Source: Gamarada debralockiae
Taxonomy: Eukaryota; Ascomycota; Leotiomycetes; Helotiales; Hyphodiscaceae
Direction of reading: 5' to 3'
Assembly (NCBI GenBank): GCA_002803225.1
Contig: NXFV01000640.1
Span: 1-64,000 of the forward strand
DNA: 64,000 bases
Positions 31,402 through 43,710 of the stretch are shown in pieces. The position numbers were made by a program, and so were the translations under genes. Each line of letters opens with the position of its first letter. The first letter of the stretch is position 1. The notes below the pieces were generated by a model, which was given only the letters and a program-made list of their open reading frames with translations, was not told the DNA's origin and did not search any database.

Positions 31402-33048
31402 TTATGCAAGGAACCAACCTCCACCAAGAACCGCAAACGCACCAGACAGACCGAAGACCATCAATGCCGTCACATCGAATGCAGGGACCGATCCAACCGC
31501 AGCACTCTTGCTGGTAGAGCTACTAGTAGAGCTGGTCGATGAGCCCGTGCCTGTAGCAGCCGAGCCAGTGCTGCTCTTGGTGATAGCCGTAGCCTTTCCA
31601 GTCCCTCCAACTGGCAATCCACCAGTAGCAGTCTCGGTCACCGCCACGCTGCTCGCAACACCGCTTATGTTGGGAATGGCAGTTGCAGAAGCCGTAAACT
31701 CAACAATGCTGCTAGTCGTAGAATTGAAGTTCGTCTGCGCGATCGCAATCAAATTGTTCTTCAGGTCATAGACGACATAGGCTGATCGAAGGAAGGTGTC
31801 GCCAAGAATGTAGGGCTCCTCTGTCTGGCCGTTGATTCCCAATGCGCAGACGTTGGAGAATGGGAGATCTGGTGTTGCATAGCCACCTAGAGAGAAGATA
31901 CCAGAAAGATCGAAAACCATCTCATCGACTGGAACCTGGATAGAGACGCCGTTGGATCCGCCGAAGCCGAAGTTGAATGTCGTCTTTGGTGCGCTGGTCA
32001 GGACGTCACAGTTAACGAAGACAAGTCCACTATTTCCGGTGTCATCGACAGCGCCGAGCTTGTCGTAAATGAGAGCAGCCAGACGTTGTGGGACGTAGGT
32101 GAGAGTGGTTCCAGAGTCGAGGATGACCGGCACATTGTATCCGCCTTGTGTGAGGCTCGTAGTGTTTCCAGCTTGACCGGTCATGGAGAAGGAGGTCAAC
32201 GCCACCGTGAAATCGGCATAGACTTTGGTACCATTATCGTACGTGTCGGGTACGACAGGCATTTGCAGGAGATTTCCGTGGTACTTGTCTGAGTCGACGC
32301 CTCCAAAGATTATGGAGCCGGTGCTTGCTTGCAAATCGTCGAGGTATAAACTGTATGCCTTTGTGCTGATCAAACCCTGATTGACCATGGTATCGATGAT
32401 GCTGGGATAAACGAACGGGTTCTGCTCGACGTCGGGAGAGTCGGAAGCTTCGTTCAGGTCGTATCCAATTCCTAACAAGCCCGTGAAAAGAGTGGCGTTG
32501 TAGGCAAGTCCCATTTCCAACGACTTTATGGTAGCCCCCCCGATTGCCAAGTTATCCGTAATATAATCGCCCTCCGCCGCAGACCCGTCACCGTATTGGA
32601 TATTGAATCCGCCTTTAAGGACGTCCTTATACGACGAGCTCTTAGATGGGTCAACTGCGGAGAAAGGTTAGCAGAGTCATTGTTGAAAAGGGGAGGAAGT
32701 GTGCAAAAACTTACAAGTGGTAATACAGCCATCGTCTGCTTGCTCCTGGATTAAGGGATCGGTACAAGCGTCCGTGGAAGCGTCCAATACCCAGACATCA
32801 CTGCTGCCAGTATCGATTGCCAAAGACTGCTGCTGCCCAGGAGTCCCTATGCTGACAGTTGCCATGTAGCTTCCACCTGTCATATTGTTCGCCAGAGTTT
32901 CTGCGATTGTCGCGCGTGGCGAAAGGTTTCTTCGAGAGAGTTTCGCGCTTCCAGCGGGAGTTCTGGCGATGTTCATGGTGAAGGCAGCGAGTGAGCCTGA
33001 GCTCAGTGCCGCCATCGAAATGACCGCAGATGCTGTAGCAGACTTCAT
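31402..33048 (-). CDS. GPI-anchored aspartic endopeptidase (yapsin/candidapepsin-like, family A1)
   Basis: Two exons (33048-32715, 32654-31402; 60-nt intron), 528 aa. The signal peptide is MKSATASAVISMAALSSGSL at 1-20, followed by a propeptide with SRR/PR sites. The first catalytic motif LAIDTGSSDVWVLD has Asp at 79. The flap region reads IQYGDGSAAEGDYITD and the second catalytic motif VILDSGTTLTYVP. A Ser/Thr stalk (SSTGSAATGTGSSTSSTS) precedes a C-terminal hydrophobic tail ending FAVLGGGWFLA, typical of a GPI signal. ATG at 33048 was chosen because it starts the signal peptide. Predicted role: cell-surface processing of secreted or wall proteins. Its 3' end is duplicated at 28252-28730. Confidence 0.9.
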
Positions 33049-35598
33049 GGTGTTGGTACTGCTGAAGGTGCAACCTGTCCGCGGCGTAGCTAAATTGCTC
33101 AGATGGGTCCACGATTCAAAGGTGTTGACTGAGAGAGTATTCAACTGCTTGAGAATAGAACAAAGCCAAGATTTCCAGATTTTATATGAAAGAAAATGGG
33201 GAGCCACTCCTCCCCCTGGCGCAGCTTACCTGGTTGGAAGCACTGGTGACAGCATCGGTGATGTTGATCCCAACCAGGCGATGCGGGAAAAAGATTCGGT
33301 TAAACTTCCAAGCTTCTGCAGGCGCTAATGATTGGCCGAACACAGCCTTATTCAACCACAGCCAATCGAAACGCTTCGCGGTAAAGGATTGCGTGGCTGA
33401 GGCAAAGTTCAAGAGGGGACCCCAAGCAATCAAAGAGGATTCAGACTCACCCGGCCAGGAACCTTAAATTGAGGAGGGTCATGCCAAGAACAATGATCCC
33501 TTCACGTGAGGCACAGTCACGGCTGTCAGGCCTGTCTCCGAATCTTTCAGGAAGCTCGTTGGTTGTAATTTCCTTTTTGAGATTTTTGCTGTGCCTTTTC
33601 TAAGCATATCCGAAATGAGAAACATCAAGTTGCTCCGACTTTACGCTTGGCGTTTGTCTTCTCCGACCTTAAATTTGGAGACAATCTCTAGCAAGATTTC
33701 TAGCATATGTATGGCAGTATATCTAGCCTAAGTGTTCTTTTTGAGCGACTAAAATTCTAGAGGCCAGGAGATCTCGGCCTTCCTTAGATTTTGCCACTGC
33801 CTCTCAGCTAAGCGAGGCAGTTTAGGCTCCATTAAAGGGGCACAGGTGCCTGCCTGGAACTTTTAAGTTTCAGATTCATTTTTAGAATGCGGCACATCTA
33901 GGCATTCTTCTCGTATTGTATCTAGGGGAAAGCCATTCGATACCGACTGCTTGGAGGCAGAGCAACAACTGTCACGTCCCCAGCGCAGTTCACTTCTGGG
34001 CTCCACGTGGCCTTGGTAGTTCGTTTCCATCGAACTGGTCTCCTCTTGCCTGCTGTAAGTAACATAGTTTGGCAATTCGGTGGTCAGCTATAGTGGACGC
34101 TATCAAAATCAGTGGAAGGAAGGAGCCCCGTGACAGTCCAGTGACTGCAGAAGATCCATTGATGTGAGGAAAATATTCCATAGCTCGTCGACAAGTCATC
34201 GTGGCCAAACAAGTATCTGAGAATAACCTTGAGCGCCTGGCGTTTTCATAGAAGGAAAACAGACAATACCTCAACTCCAAGTTATTCAAATTCAAATTCA
34301 ATACTTGCAACCGACATGTTAAATAAGATAGAAGCTCTTCCCTACAAGACTCTTGTAAATCGTAATGGCCTCTAAATTAAGCACCATTCCAACCCCTCTG
34401 AAAGGACTAGGAATGCGACATTTAATAGAAAGGAGGAGCATAGAAATAAACACTGCCCAAACCAACTTACGCCAATCGTCAAAACGCACCCATGGGGTCC
34501 TCTCTGCCATTCTAGGCCATTCAAAAATTTTGCTCTCGCCAGCCACATCGCAGCAACTTGTAACTGGCGCTGGCATACTTGAATTGCACCCAAGACTACC
34601 AAAAACTACTCTGTGATCAACGTCAATTCATGTTTCATTGTCGCTCCCTTGTTGTCAATATCCCAAGCTGACGACAACGACATCACGAACAACACCTCGC
34701 AGCCTCGACCTTTACAGAAGCATCCCATCCTCTTCTGAACTCAAGAAACAGACTTCTTCCCCGTCATTATTAATATTCCAAACTAGCAAAATCCACGTTG
34801 GAATTCTTCCAGCCACTCGCTGTTGAATCTCTGAAGACATGATGAGGTTTTGGTATTTTCGGGTTTCACCAAAGCTCCTAGGAGCGGGGAGATCTAAATA
34901 CGTTGACACAGAGAGTTAGCTCGCCACCGACTATCCTGTCAAAAGACCACAAAAACTCATTATTTCACACTATTCCCGGTTCGCAGCTTTCTTTGCAGAT
35001 CGTTCTGGAAGAGAGGAAGAGGTGGACTCTCTGTGCTGGGGGCGGATTCCATGTGAGATTGCGAGATTCTTGTTAGGCGAATTTTGAAAGACTTATCGAC
35101 CTTGCAGGAACATTCTTATACAGAAAATTTCTGTTGCAGTATGAGAACAGGAAATTCATTGGTTCAGGGGGAGGGCGTCAAAAATGGCTAGTGTAAGGTC
35201 ACGTATACTGATTTTGAAGAAGTGCTTGAATTGACTATTACTTTGACTCCACTAACCCTGCTGCCTGTAGAGCCTATATTTATAGAGCACTGTACTGACT
35301 GTACAGCCTGAACGGTCATACCTTACGGCCGAGCTTATAGGGCGTCAGATTAGAGCCTAAGGCTGAGACTCGGATAGGGGTGTCTCGTGACTTATCGGGG
35401 TATCTTTCCTCCAAGATTACCTGGATTTTATCACTTATTTTCCCTTCAAGTACAAGTACATCCCTCAACTTCCACAAATCTTGCAATTGTCCTCTGATCC
35501 AATACTTCATATCTCCACGCCGTGTCACATTTACACTTTGAATCGGGTCGCGAGTCACCTGATCACCCCCTACCTTCTCTCACGCAACCCTTTCAATC
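33049..35598. other. Gene-poor 2.5-kb spacer
   Basis: No gene supported. Frames at 33990-34310 (minus) and 34319-34576 (minus) have no family resemblance and no codon pattern I would trust. The first few hundred bases should hold the protease promoter (minus strand). Confidence 0.4.
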
Positions 35599-35934
35599 AT
35601 GCTTCAATCCCGCTTACTTATCCCCAAAACACCTCTTAAATCCCTACGACTGCAATCATCATCTCCTCAAAGGTCACACCTCATCACAACACGGCATTTC
35701 TCGACCCAAAAGCCTTCTCTAAATCCTGCTCCGGATCCCAAGTCCAAGCCCAACAACAACCCCTCATTCACCGCCTCACCACTAAAAGAATTATGGCGCA
35801 ACACAAGCCGACCAGCAAAGATTGTAATCATCATCGCTTTTACTATCGCTAGCACCGCGGAATCGATTTTCTGGATTAAGGTTATTTGGGCGAAGATCCA
35901 GGGTTGGAAGGGGGAGGATGGCAAAGAGTTTTAG
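35599..35934 (+). CDS. Small mitochondrial single-pass membrane protein
   Basis: 111 aa, single exon. The N-terminus is Arg/Ser/Leu-rich without acidic residues (MLQSRLLIPKTPLKSLRLQS, then HLITTRHFSTQK), a typical presequence with an R-x-F-S cleavage-like site. After a Pro/Asn-rich linker, LKELWRNTSRPAKIVIIIAF starts one hydrophobic segment (about 73-96), followed by a short charged tail. I do not recognise a named family. It probably resides in the inner membrane, inferred from presequence plus helix. Confidence 0.6.
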   Translation: MLQSRLLIPKTPLKSLRLQSSSPQRSHLITTRHFSTQKPSLNPAPDPKSKPNNNPSFTASPLKELWRNTSRPAKIVIIIAFTIASTAESIFWIKVIWAKIQGWKGEDGKEF

Positions 35935-36667
35935 GTAAGAAACGAGCTCATGAGATGGGCGAATTGGTTGGGAATAGGGGGGAGTGGGAGCAAGAATTAA
36001 GGCAAAGGAGTGGGAGAAACGGGTGGGAGAGACAGTGCGGGAGAGGTAGTAGGGATTGTCGAAGCTAAATCTTCTCTCCGAATATGGCTGCTGGGTTGTT
36101 TTGTATGGAGCTCAAGAGGGTCAACGAATGCCACTCATTTCATAGTTAGCTTCACGGGAAGCAAAGAGAAAAGTCTCATTTATGATCATTTATCGAAGGC
36201 CAGCTAGGTACCGCTCAAAAGACACAGGAAAACATGCAGCCAGCGGAAAGCCAGGCAGAGCAACCAGTCATCAGGTGTATGTGTACGCCAGCTTCCATCT
36301 CATAGGCTCGTTATTGTTGCTGCAAAACGGCCCAGCTCATTTCATCGTCGCATCGTATCGTAACGTCTCGTCTCTCGTGCCATCTGAATCAACCGCCGGA
36401 AGGAAATCGTCCTATTCCTACACCAATCATACAATAGGCATGCCAGAAAACGCGGAAGTCGGCTGGTCGAATTGAGGAAGCAAACTCGTAACTTCATCTG
36501 TCAAAAGGTTAGCTGAATCGCCTAAGGAGGGGGAGAACATCAAACTCACAACTCGTTGCTCGAGAAAAGCTAGCAGAATGGTTGCAAAAGCTCAGATTAA
36601 AGCAAGTATGTCGTGGAAAGCCAGCACTCTCTCTCCTGATAAGCATTCGTGTCGTTCTTCCCAATAT
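35935..36667. other. Intergenic, nothing recognised
   Basis: Convergent space between the small mitochondrial gene and the large minus-strand gene. Purine-rich at 35940-36060; no gene supported. Confidence 0.4.
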
Positions 36668-39412
36668 CTACTCCCAGTGTGTGGTGCTTGGACCGTGGAA
36701 AGCAGACTGATATCTCCGACCTCCGCCAACTCGTTTCGGTGGGGCTCCCCAATCCTCCCCAAAGAACGTGATGTTGCCCTTGTCGCTACTATCAATCAAC
36801 CATTCAGGACTCTTCTCAAATCCGCTGAGGTAGCGTCGAGATTCGGAAGTTTCGGTTTTATCGGCGTACCGAAGCAGGGTACCGAATAGGGCGTCAACGA
36901 GCGGTTTCGCGGCTTCCGCGGCTGTCATGTTCTTCATCTCTTCTGGGGTAATTGGCATCTTCTCGACCGCTTTCTTAGATGGGGGACAGATGGCTCCGTA
37001 TGAGCCGGTACGCGGGTTGATCTCACGTTGCTCCATATCGTTGATGTGCTCGGTCGTTGTCTTGCCCCAAACTCGCTGTCCACTGTACCACTGATCATCC
37101 CTCTCCTTAATCCGCGCTGCCTCCTTCTCCTCTGCTGTGACAAGCTTGAGAAAATCTGGAATCTGGCCCATCTTGACCATCACCTTGTTAGATAGCGGAG
37201 TGTACTTTCCGTCCATGTCGGAGGGGAGGCCGTGGGGGTAGTACTTCGAGACGGCGGAAATCGGGAGGCTGTTGACTAATTTTGATCCGACAATTTCACC
37301 TTCCAAAGCGGCGAGACTTTGTTGTTGAGCAGGAGCTTGAAGCTGGATAGTTTCCATCTTGAGAGTTTGTAAAAATGGATCGAGGAAGGTTTGCTGGTTG
37401 AGAGTCGGATTGTAGAATTGGTTTCGAGGATCACCGGAGGTGTTACGAGGATGCTCGGCGTAAGTGGTATTGAGTGAGTTTACTTCGCCTCCAAGTTGTC
37501 GTGGCTCGTTCACGGTTGATGATATCTTGCTTGATACGCCTTTAAGATATTGTCGATGGCCAGGAGGGCCTGCGGTAAGGGGCTGTGGTACTCCTGAAGT
37601 TCGATTGGCAGGAGGGACCTGGAAAGTAGATGTACCATACGCGCCAAACAAAGAATCTGCTTGAGACATTGATGAACTTTCGAAGCCTGGCGGCGGGAAC
37701 TGATAGCTGCGATCAAGTCCACCTTGCTTAGGAGCTGCGACTTTGCGTGACATTGACTCTAGTATGGGAGAAGATGTAGTTGAGAGTCCGGTGGGGTTTG
37801 CAACTGTTCTGCCCGAGTTGTTCGTAACTGAGAGTGTAGATAATCGACTCCTAGCGAGTTCTTGCATTGGGTTCTCAAACTTTGCAAGTCGTTGTATTGT
37901 CTGCATCTTCTCAAGACCCGAGAGTGCCGTAGATCGACGCTGTCTGTCTTCAATGAGATCGCTGGGAGGCAATGTCGAGAGCTTCACATCTTGATTATTT
38001 GTGAAAACCTTGAAGGATGTAGATTCAATAGAGAGCGTCTTGTTTTCAGATGGCCTTGTGTTTTTGAATGACTTGTTGTGAGTGTTTGGTGAACCAATAA
38101 TATTGTCCGACAACATCTGTGACCCTCCCACTCTCTTCAGAACCTTCATCTCATCATCGGTCAAAGATATTTGTTGAAGCGACATTGTTGAACGTGAAGA
38201 CTGTGACGATGTCGGTTGCAGAGCTTGACAAAAGCGAACGGGGCTCTGAGTGAGCTGCTGGGCGTAGTGCATAGAGTTCTGCATACTCAAAGGCGGTGGC
38301 GGATCGAGAGGATGGAAGTAGGAAGACTCTTGATGACGATTCAGCATCGAAGGACTACTTTGGATGAACGGCATCAAAGGTCTGCGACCAACACCTTCAC
38401 GCTGTATTCGGTTGGGAGCAGTGAATTGAGGCACGGCATTCGGGTTGACGAGAGAGCCGACGGTGGTATAAGCGAGCGGTTGAGGGGCGGCGGTGACAGG
38501 TTCTGGGGAGTCTGGAGCAGATGCTGATGGAAGATGGGGATTCCATTCAAAGGAATCGAAAAGGTCCTCTCCAGCAGTCTTCCAAACCTTTCTCACACCG
38601 AAAGCTCTAGCAATCGAGGCCATGGCAGCTTCTGTTCTATCCTTTGTAGACTGAGTATCGGAGGTATCAGACTCGGCCTGATCCAAAGAGCAATTGTACT
38701 TGACGCGGTCGAGGAAAGAACCTGTGTCTGCGCTGGAGGGTGCGGGAGCGGATTCCAAGGGAGTAACTTCGAAATTGTTTTGAGTGGGTGTTTGATGGGT
38801 CTCTCCTGTGTCACTAAAGGCCTTCTCTCCTTCTTCGATTAATCGACCCTTTCCTTTGTCTTTAGCAGGGCTAAAGGTGGTAATGGCGAGTGTGGAGTTG
38901 GATCGTTGAGGCGATAGCGGAAAGGAAGCAGAACCAAAAATGGTATGCGGATTTGGTGATACAGCGCGGGACGAGCCAACATCAACCTCCGAATTGCTTC
39001 CAACCTCGCTCGTACTGTCTGCCGCCGAAAGGTCGAATGGGGACCGTTTGTTAGCCTTCTTCTTCTTCTTGAACGTATATTTGAATGGTCCAAGAGACGC
39101 CAGGCTCACAGGGCCAGAGAGGATCGTGTCGCCATCCTTGATGCTATTCTTGCGACCTCCGCGGCCTCGGAGTCGAGTCGACATTGTTGCTTCAGCAAAT
39201 GTGCGAGGGCCAGTGGGAGATTCTGGATTGGAAGCCAGCTTGTTTTTGTAAAGCAATTGCTCTTCGATTTCGTTTTGTAGTGACTCTTTACGTATGAAGT
39301 CCTCCTCCTTGGTGTTTTCGGTCTCTGTGGGTTCTTCGACGGTAGGGGCTCGTTGTTGGATGTTGATGTGACTGTAGCTCTGGATGCTTGATTTAAATCT
39401 CGGTCTGTGCAT
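36668..39412 (-). CDS. Large disordered conserved fungal protein
   Basis: 914 aa in one exon, with no enzyme domain I recognise. An acidic/charged N-terminus is followed by a basic patch (YTFKKKKKANKRSPFDLSA, about 111-130) that could be a nuclear localisation signal. A long Ser/Pro/Thr/Gln-rich disordered middle follows. The C-terminal about 200 residues look folded and conserved: SKYYPHGLPSDMDGKYTPLS, MVKMGQIPDFLKLVTAEEKE, DQWYSGQRVWGKTTTEHIND, then NITFFGEDWGAPPKRVGG at the end. ATG at 39412 is the first in the frame. Composition suggests a nuclear or RNP scaffold; this is inference. Confidence 0.7.
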   Translation of the reverse strand: MHRPRFKSSIQSYSHINIQQRAPTVEEPTETENTKEEDFIRKESLQNEIEEQLLYKNKLASNPESPTGPRTFAEATMSTRLRGRGGRKNSIKDGDTILSGPVSLASLGPFKYTFKKKKKANKRSPFDLSAADSTSEVGSNSEVDVGSSRAVSPNPHTIFGSASFPLSPQRSNSTLAITTFSPAKDKGKGRLIEEGEKAFSDTGETHQTPTQNNFEVTPLESAPAPSSADTGSFLDRVKYNCSLDQAESDTSDTQSTKDRTEAAMASIARAFGVRKVWKTAGEDLFDSFEWNPHLPSASAPDSPEPVTAAPQPLAYTTVGSLVNPNAVPQFTAPNRIQREGVGRRPLMPFIQSSPSMLNRHQESSYFHPLDPPPPLSMQNSMHYAQQLTQSPVRFCQALQPTSSQSSRSTMSLQQISLTDDEMKVLKRVGGSQMLSDNIIGSPNTHNKSFKNTRPSENKTLSIESTSFKVFTNNQDVKLSTLPPSDLIEDRQRRSTALSGLEKMQTIQRLAKFENPMQELARSRLSTLSVTNNSGRTVANPTGLSTTSSPILESMSRKVAAPKQGGLDRSYQFPPPGFESSSMSQADSLFGAYGTSTFQVPPANRTSGVPQPLTAGPPGHRQYLKGVSSKISSTVNEPRQLGGEVNSLNTTYAEHPRNTSGDPRNQFYNPTLNQQTFLDPFLQTLKMETIQLQAPAQQQSLAALEGEIVGSKLVNSLPISAVSKYYPHGLPSDMDGKYTPLSNKVMVKMGQIPDFLKLVTAEEKEAARIKERDDQWYSGQRVWGKTTTEHINDMEQREINPRTGSYGAICPPSKKAVEKMPITPEEMKNMTAAEAAKPLVDALFGTLLRYADKTETSESRRYLSGFEKSPEWLIDSSDKGNITFFGEDWGAPPKRVGGGRRYQSAFHGPSTTHWE

Positions 39413-41719
39413 TGCTACCGCAACACGACAATTGGGAACTGCGACGTAAGGTGGTTTAGCAATTGATCACGCCAAGAAGGGAAAGGGCAATGAGAGCAGC
39501 GTCTTCGTACCTCGGCGAGCAGCCCTTCCGGATACCATTACACCAAGTAGTTCAAGAGGAAGGAGCGCCTGCTCTTGAGAGTAACCGATCGCCAAGTTGA
39601 AAGGCGAAAGTTCCAAGAATTACGGAAGAGTCTGGCTCTGTCTACCGCTTGTTGTCCGAACGTGGGTCCTCTGGAGCTTCACTCAATCTGGCGGAAGTAG
39701 CGACCTTATTCATTGGGACTGATGCAAATTAATTGTTCCAAGGGGAGTAAAACAACCAGGCACTTTGAACAAACTATTACAGTATGATTTCATGCGCGTT
39801 GTGAAGAGATTTGTTTGTAGGCAAGCTTACAGTGGACGCGTTGTTTACTATCTAGTGGCGGAACAAGGTAATTCAACCCAAGCATCATCGAGGAGAGCAC
39901 TTGAGAGTAGATTTCTGGAATTAAAGCATTGTGACTCCCAGGAAAATAAATAAAGTGATGCGATTGATTATTGAGATGGCAGATAAACGTAGGAAGCTTT
40001 GGCGAATCCATCTAAGCGACATGATGGCTGTTCAAGGCCAATTGAGCTCGTTGGAACTAAAGTCCCCTCTGCACCAAAAGAGATGACACCCTAATGCGGT
40101 TCTCCATTAGACTCGGAGCTTCTAATGCACAACACTAGGTTCTGTGGCAGAGGTCGAACATAAACCACTCGTCAATATCAGACTGAAGAGACACGACACC
40201 AAGAGCTTCAACAGAGAGCCACAAGCGTCCTGGTCCAGCGTGGTTGCTCGTATGGTCAAAATCCTCTGGGCTGATCCAACGATGACAAAATCTGTGCAGA
40301 CCACATTGGCTCGTTGACAATCGTTCCCAGCACTTTGTCAACGATTCATTTACTGTCCCGATTCATGGATCCCAGTCCAAGGGTTTTCGATCCAGCGGCC
40401 GTGATTTGTTGTTCAAGTGCGATTGATTGAATTCGTACAATTGTCGCCAAATAAGCCAGTATCTGGATATCCTAGAGCTATGGCGTGTGCGAAAAGAAGT
40501 CCAGAAAGTACAAGATGGCACAGCAACTTTTCTTTGCCATTATGTGGACTCTGCTGGGATCACAAACAAGCTCGAAACACCATGGGGCATATCAAAACAC
40601 TTACCTCGCGCCCGCTGACAAGGATATAAGACACGGAAAACCAGCTGCTCCCGCAATTGTATGTCCACAAGAGGCCTCTGGTGAATGATCCAGGCTACAG
40701 AACCATCTGCCCACATTTCCATGAAACAACCCCATTGAAGAACCAGGAGGACTACATTGATTCGCTTTTATGTGACCCAAATTATTGGAGGTCCACCACC
40801 TTGACCTTTATGAAATGCCGCGCGATTCGAATAAGGAAGGACGAACTTCGATGTGGGTGGACGCTGAAAGGTGAGTTAGCTCTTAGGCCAGTGATAACAG
40901 CTTCTTGAGCAATAGCAATAGCCATTGTCACGGAAACTTGTCCCTCCGCATCTCTTGAGCCTCCCGACGTCCTGTCATATGTTCTTTAGGTCCGCGAAGT
41001 CCGGAAAGTCCGGATCAATCGAGCAGATCGAAGTGCATTCGGATGCTTTTGGAGGAGAATAAGAGCCAAAGAAAGGTTTGATTTGTCGAGAACGGTAATC
41101 GCATGGTCTTGAGGATTAGGAGGACATCGTGGGATCGGCCGTTTGGAGTATCAAGCTGTAAATATCGAGCGTCGAGAAAGTAGTGGTTGAAGTGAGTCGT
41201 CGAAAAGGAATGCACGGGCCAGGAGAGGTAAAAGGTCACGTGCGCAATATGGACGTCTCGACAGCTACCTGCAAACCCACTTCAATCACTATCTCCAGAA
41301 TGAATCGGCGCCACCCGATCTTTCCCCCGCACCATAAGTTACACAACTTCACTGAGACATGCCCTCAAAATGTGGGCTTCTCGCATCGGACCAGCCAAGG
41401 AGCGCGTAGCGGATGGGCTTGCTACGGGTTTGATGCGGGCTTGTTAGCCATAAAAGAGCTTGTACTCGTATCAAGGATGAAGTCTCCTCCCAGCCAATGA
41501 CATGGGTTTCACTTCTGGTAGACTTTTTATCTGATCCAAACTATCCGTAGGGTTTTGGAAGGCACGTTGTCAAGCCCCGCTGGATTTTATTGCGTCGGCG
41601 GCATCTGCCATTTAGTGATGACAACTGTAGCATCTGAATTCTGGATCTTCAACTTCTTACAACACATTTCGCACGTCTACTTCACTTTCTTATCCTGCAC
41701 TGACACCTTTTGCTCTTAT
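39413..41719. other. Gene-poor 2.3-kb spacer
   Basis: Short frames at 40427-40618, 40657-40908 and 41183-41500 have no recognisable domain and no clean splice links. No RNA gene seen. The first part is the promoter of the 914-aa gene. Confidence 0.4.
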
Positions 41720-43710
41720 CGCAGAATGCGGCAATCCAGTCGGACGAGGCTAAGGGCATTGCGGTCTGTGAGGATCCAAATGCATGCACTATCTGCAGCG
41801 GTGTCTGCGAACAACAGTCTTTTTCGGATGTCTTTACTATCGTAAGTGGCCCTTCACAGGCGCAGATGATAATGTACTGATAGTCCCTAGTTTGCTGCAG
41901 GGTTGCTCTGATCTCAGATGACGATGGCCAATGTTTTGCTCAAGAAAGAACATCCCAAGCAGTACGAAGGTATGCGGCTACCGTTAGCACCCGTGTATCA
42001 AAATCTCTGCTTGTTAGAGAGATCTTTGGTATGTGCTTAGTTTGGACTAACCTACGAGCTCCGAGACAGCTCCATACCCGGGAAACTATGCTTTGATGGC
42101 CTCTGAATGTCCGGGTGTGCTTAGAGGTGTCCGGGTTTCGTTTTGTAAGTCAAGTCTTGAGTCGAGTAACGTTGACTTTGACCAAGTCAGATTACAATCG
42201 ATTTGACGTGCGATTGCCTGGGACGGAAATCCGCTATTGTTTTGGCTACGATGATGATTGTCGTTGACGGAGCACGTGTATTCTAGCAACATTTGCTTCT
42301 GATTTGGAATTGAGAATCACGCACTGACTCTTCCTCTAGATCCTCACAACGGCTGCTCATGGGGTAACGATCAACGGTTAAGCTGCTTGAATTCTCATTG
42401 TCCCTATCATCTGGACTACCCTTTTCCATAGGATATTCTATATGATGACGTGGCAAGAGGAATCGTTGGTTTTGGTGTTGGCGGTGGACACACGGCGTTA
42501 TCCATGTTGGCCTCAGAAGCAGTGAACGAGCATGCTCTCTACAAACGAGACCCAATGTTCATTCTCGTCTTCAATTTGCTTCTATCTTTTGGTACCCTTC
42601 TGGCTGTCTCGGTTTCCTCATTGTCTTTTCGGCATGCAAGCAGGCTCACTACAGCACGGTTTGGGTGAGTTTTCTTTCACTCTATGCCGGTCGTATTTCC
42701 CTCAATCAAGAGCCCATGGCTATGGAGTCACATCTTGATTGCACCATTGCATTTTTAGTATCGTTACTAATTTGGCCGTTAGCGTGTCTGGTTACTTCCT
42801 GCCCTTATCAGCCTTCTACTTCCGTATCAAGATACTCAACAGCACACTCTACCGCCGCGGCGCGATCAAGCGTAAGGTCCCTTATGGCTTGCTGTTACGC
42901 TACTATTGGAAATCGTTAATCGGTACATGTGGAGGCTGGTTCCTTTATGGCAAGTCTCCTCCTTTATTGTCCTCTCAGTCAATCCCCCATCTTTGTCACT
43001 GCAGCGTCACTGGCTAATCCTTAATTCTAACTAGACTTGTAACACTCCTCAAGATGTCTTCTCCGGTACCATCATCACTTCCGTCGTTCCATCAACTTCC
43101 AAAGACGTCATCCTGAAGACCGGCTAATGGGCTTTACTGCTCGGCACGCTCGCGCTTTCCGGAGTATTCTCGGCGCCTGGCTTTGTGATCGTTTGGAACG
43201 TAAGCAAACCATGATAGACTTCTCCGGCTATCTGATATTCAGACTCATCATTGGCTGTCCTACGATACAACCACGAAGATTGCCCCCACTCTTTGTTGTC
43301 TACTACGGCTTGATGCAGAGTTCCGGCAACCTGGGAACAGGTGACATGTTCGGCCTCATCTCATCAGAGTCCTATGCTACGGCTGTTCGAGGCACATGCC
43401 ACGGCATCTCAGTAGCAATCGGAAAGACTGGCGCTGCTGTCGGAACTCAAGCTTTACGCCAATTCAACTTCATCTTGGGAAAAGATGGACCTTCATCATA
43501 GCGGCTATTTGTGGAGTTGTTGGGATAGCGGCCACGTATTTCTTTGTTCAGGATCTGACCAGTGCTGATTTGAGGGAGAGGGACGAGAGGTTCAGGGCGT
43601 ATCTTGTGGGGCACGGATGGGATGGGGAAATAGGTGAAGATGATTTGAAAGCTTTGGCGGATAGAGTTGAGGAAGTTGATGAGGATGTGGTTGATGGCGA
43701 GAAGCAGTGA
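41720..43710 (+). pseudogene. Broken GIT1-type MFS transporter gene (glycerophosphodiester/phosphate family)
   Basis: Family landmarks appear in order but in different frames: FSDVFTI, a GTAAGT...CTAG intron, FAAG, then MTMANVLLKKEHPKQY, LTCDCLGRKSAIVLATMMIV, VARGIVGFGVGG, HALYKRDPMFILVFNLLLSF, FYFRIKILNSTLYRRGAIKR, LRYYWKSLIGTCGGWFLY, LGAWLCDRLERK, YYGLMQSSGNLGTGDMFGLI, SSESYATAVRGTCHGISVAI and a final helix WTFIIAAICGVVGIAATYFF. Single-base deletions occur near 43170 (GVF-LGAWL) and 43258, with further indels near 43285 and 43455, and the DGYQNN-type segment after the first helix is missing. The gene is dead, but decay is recent enough to read the whole protein. Confidence 0.78.
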
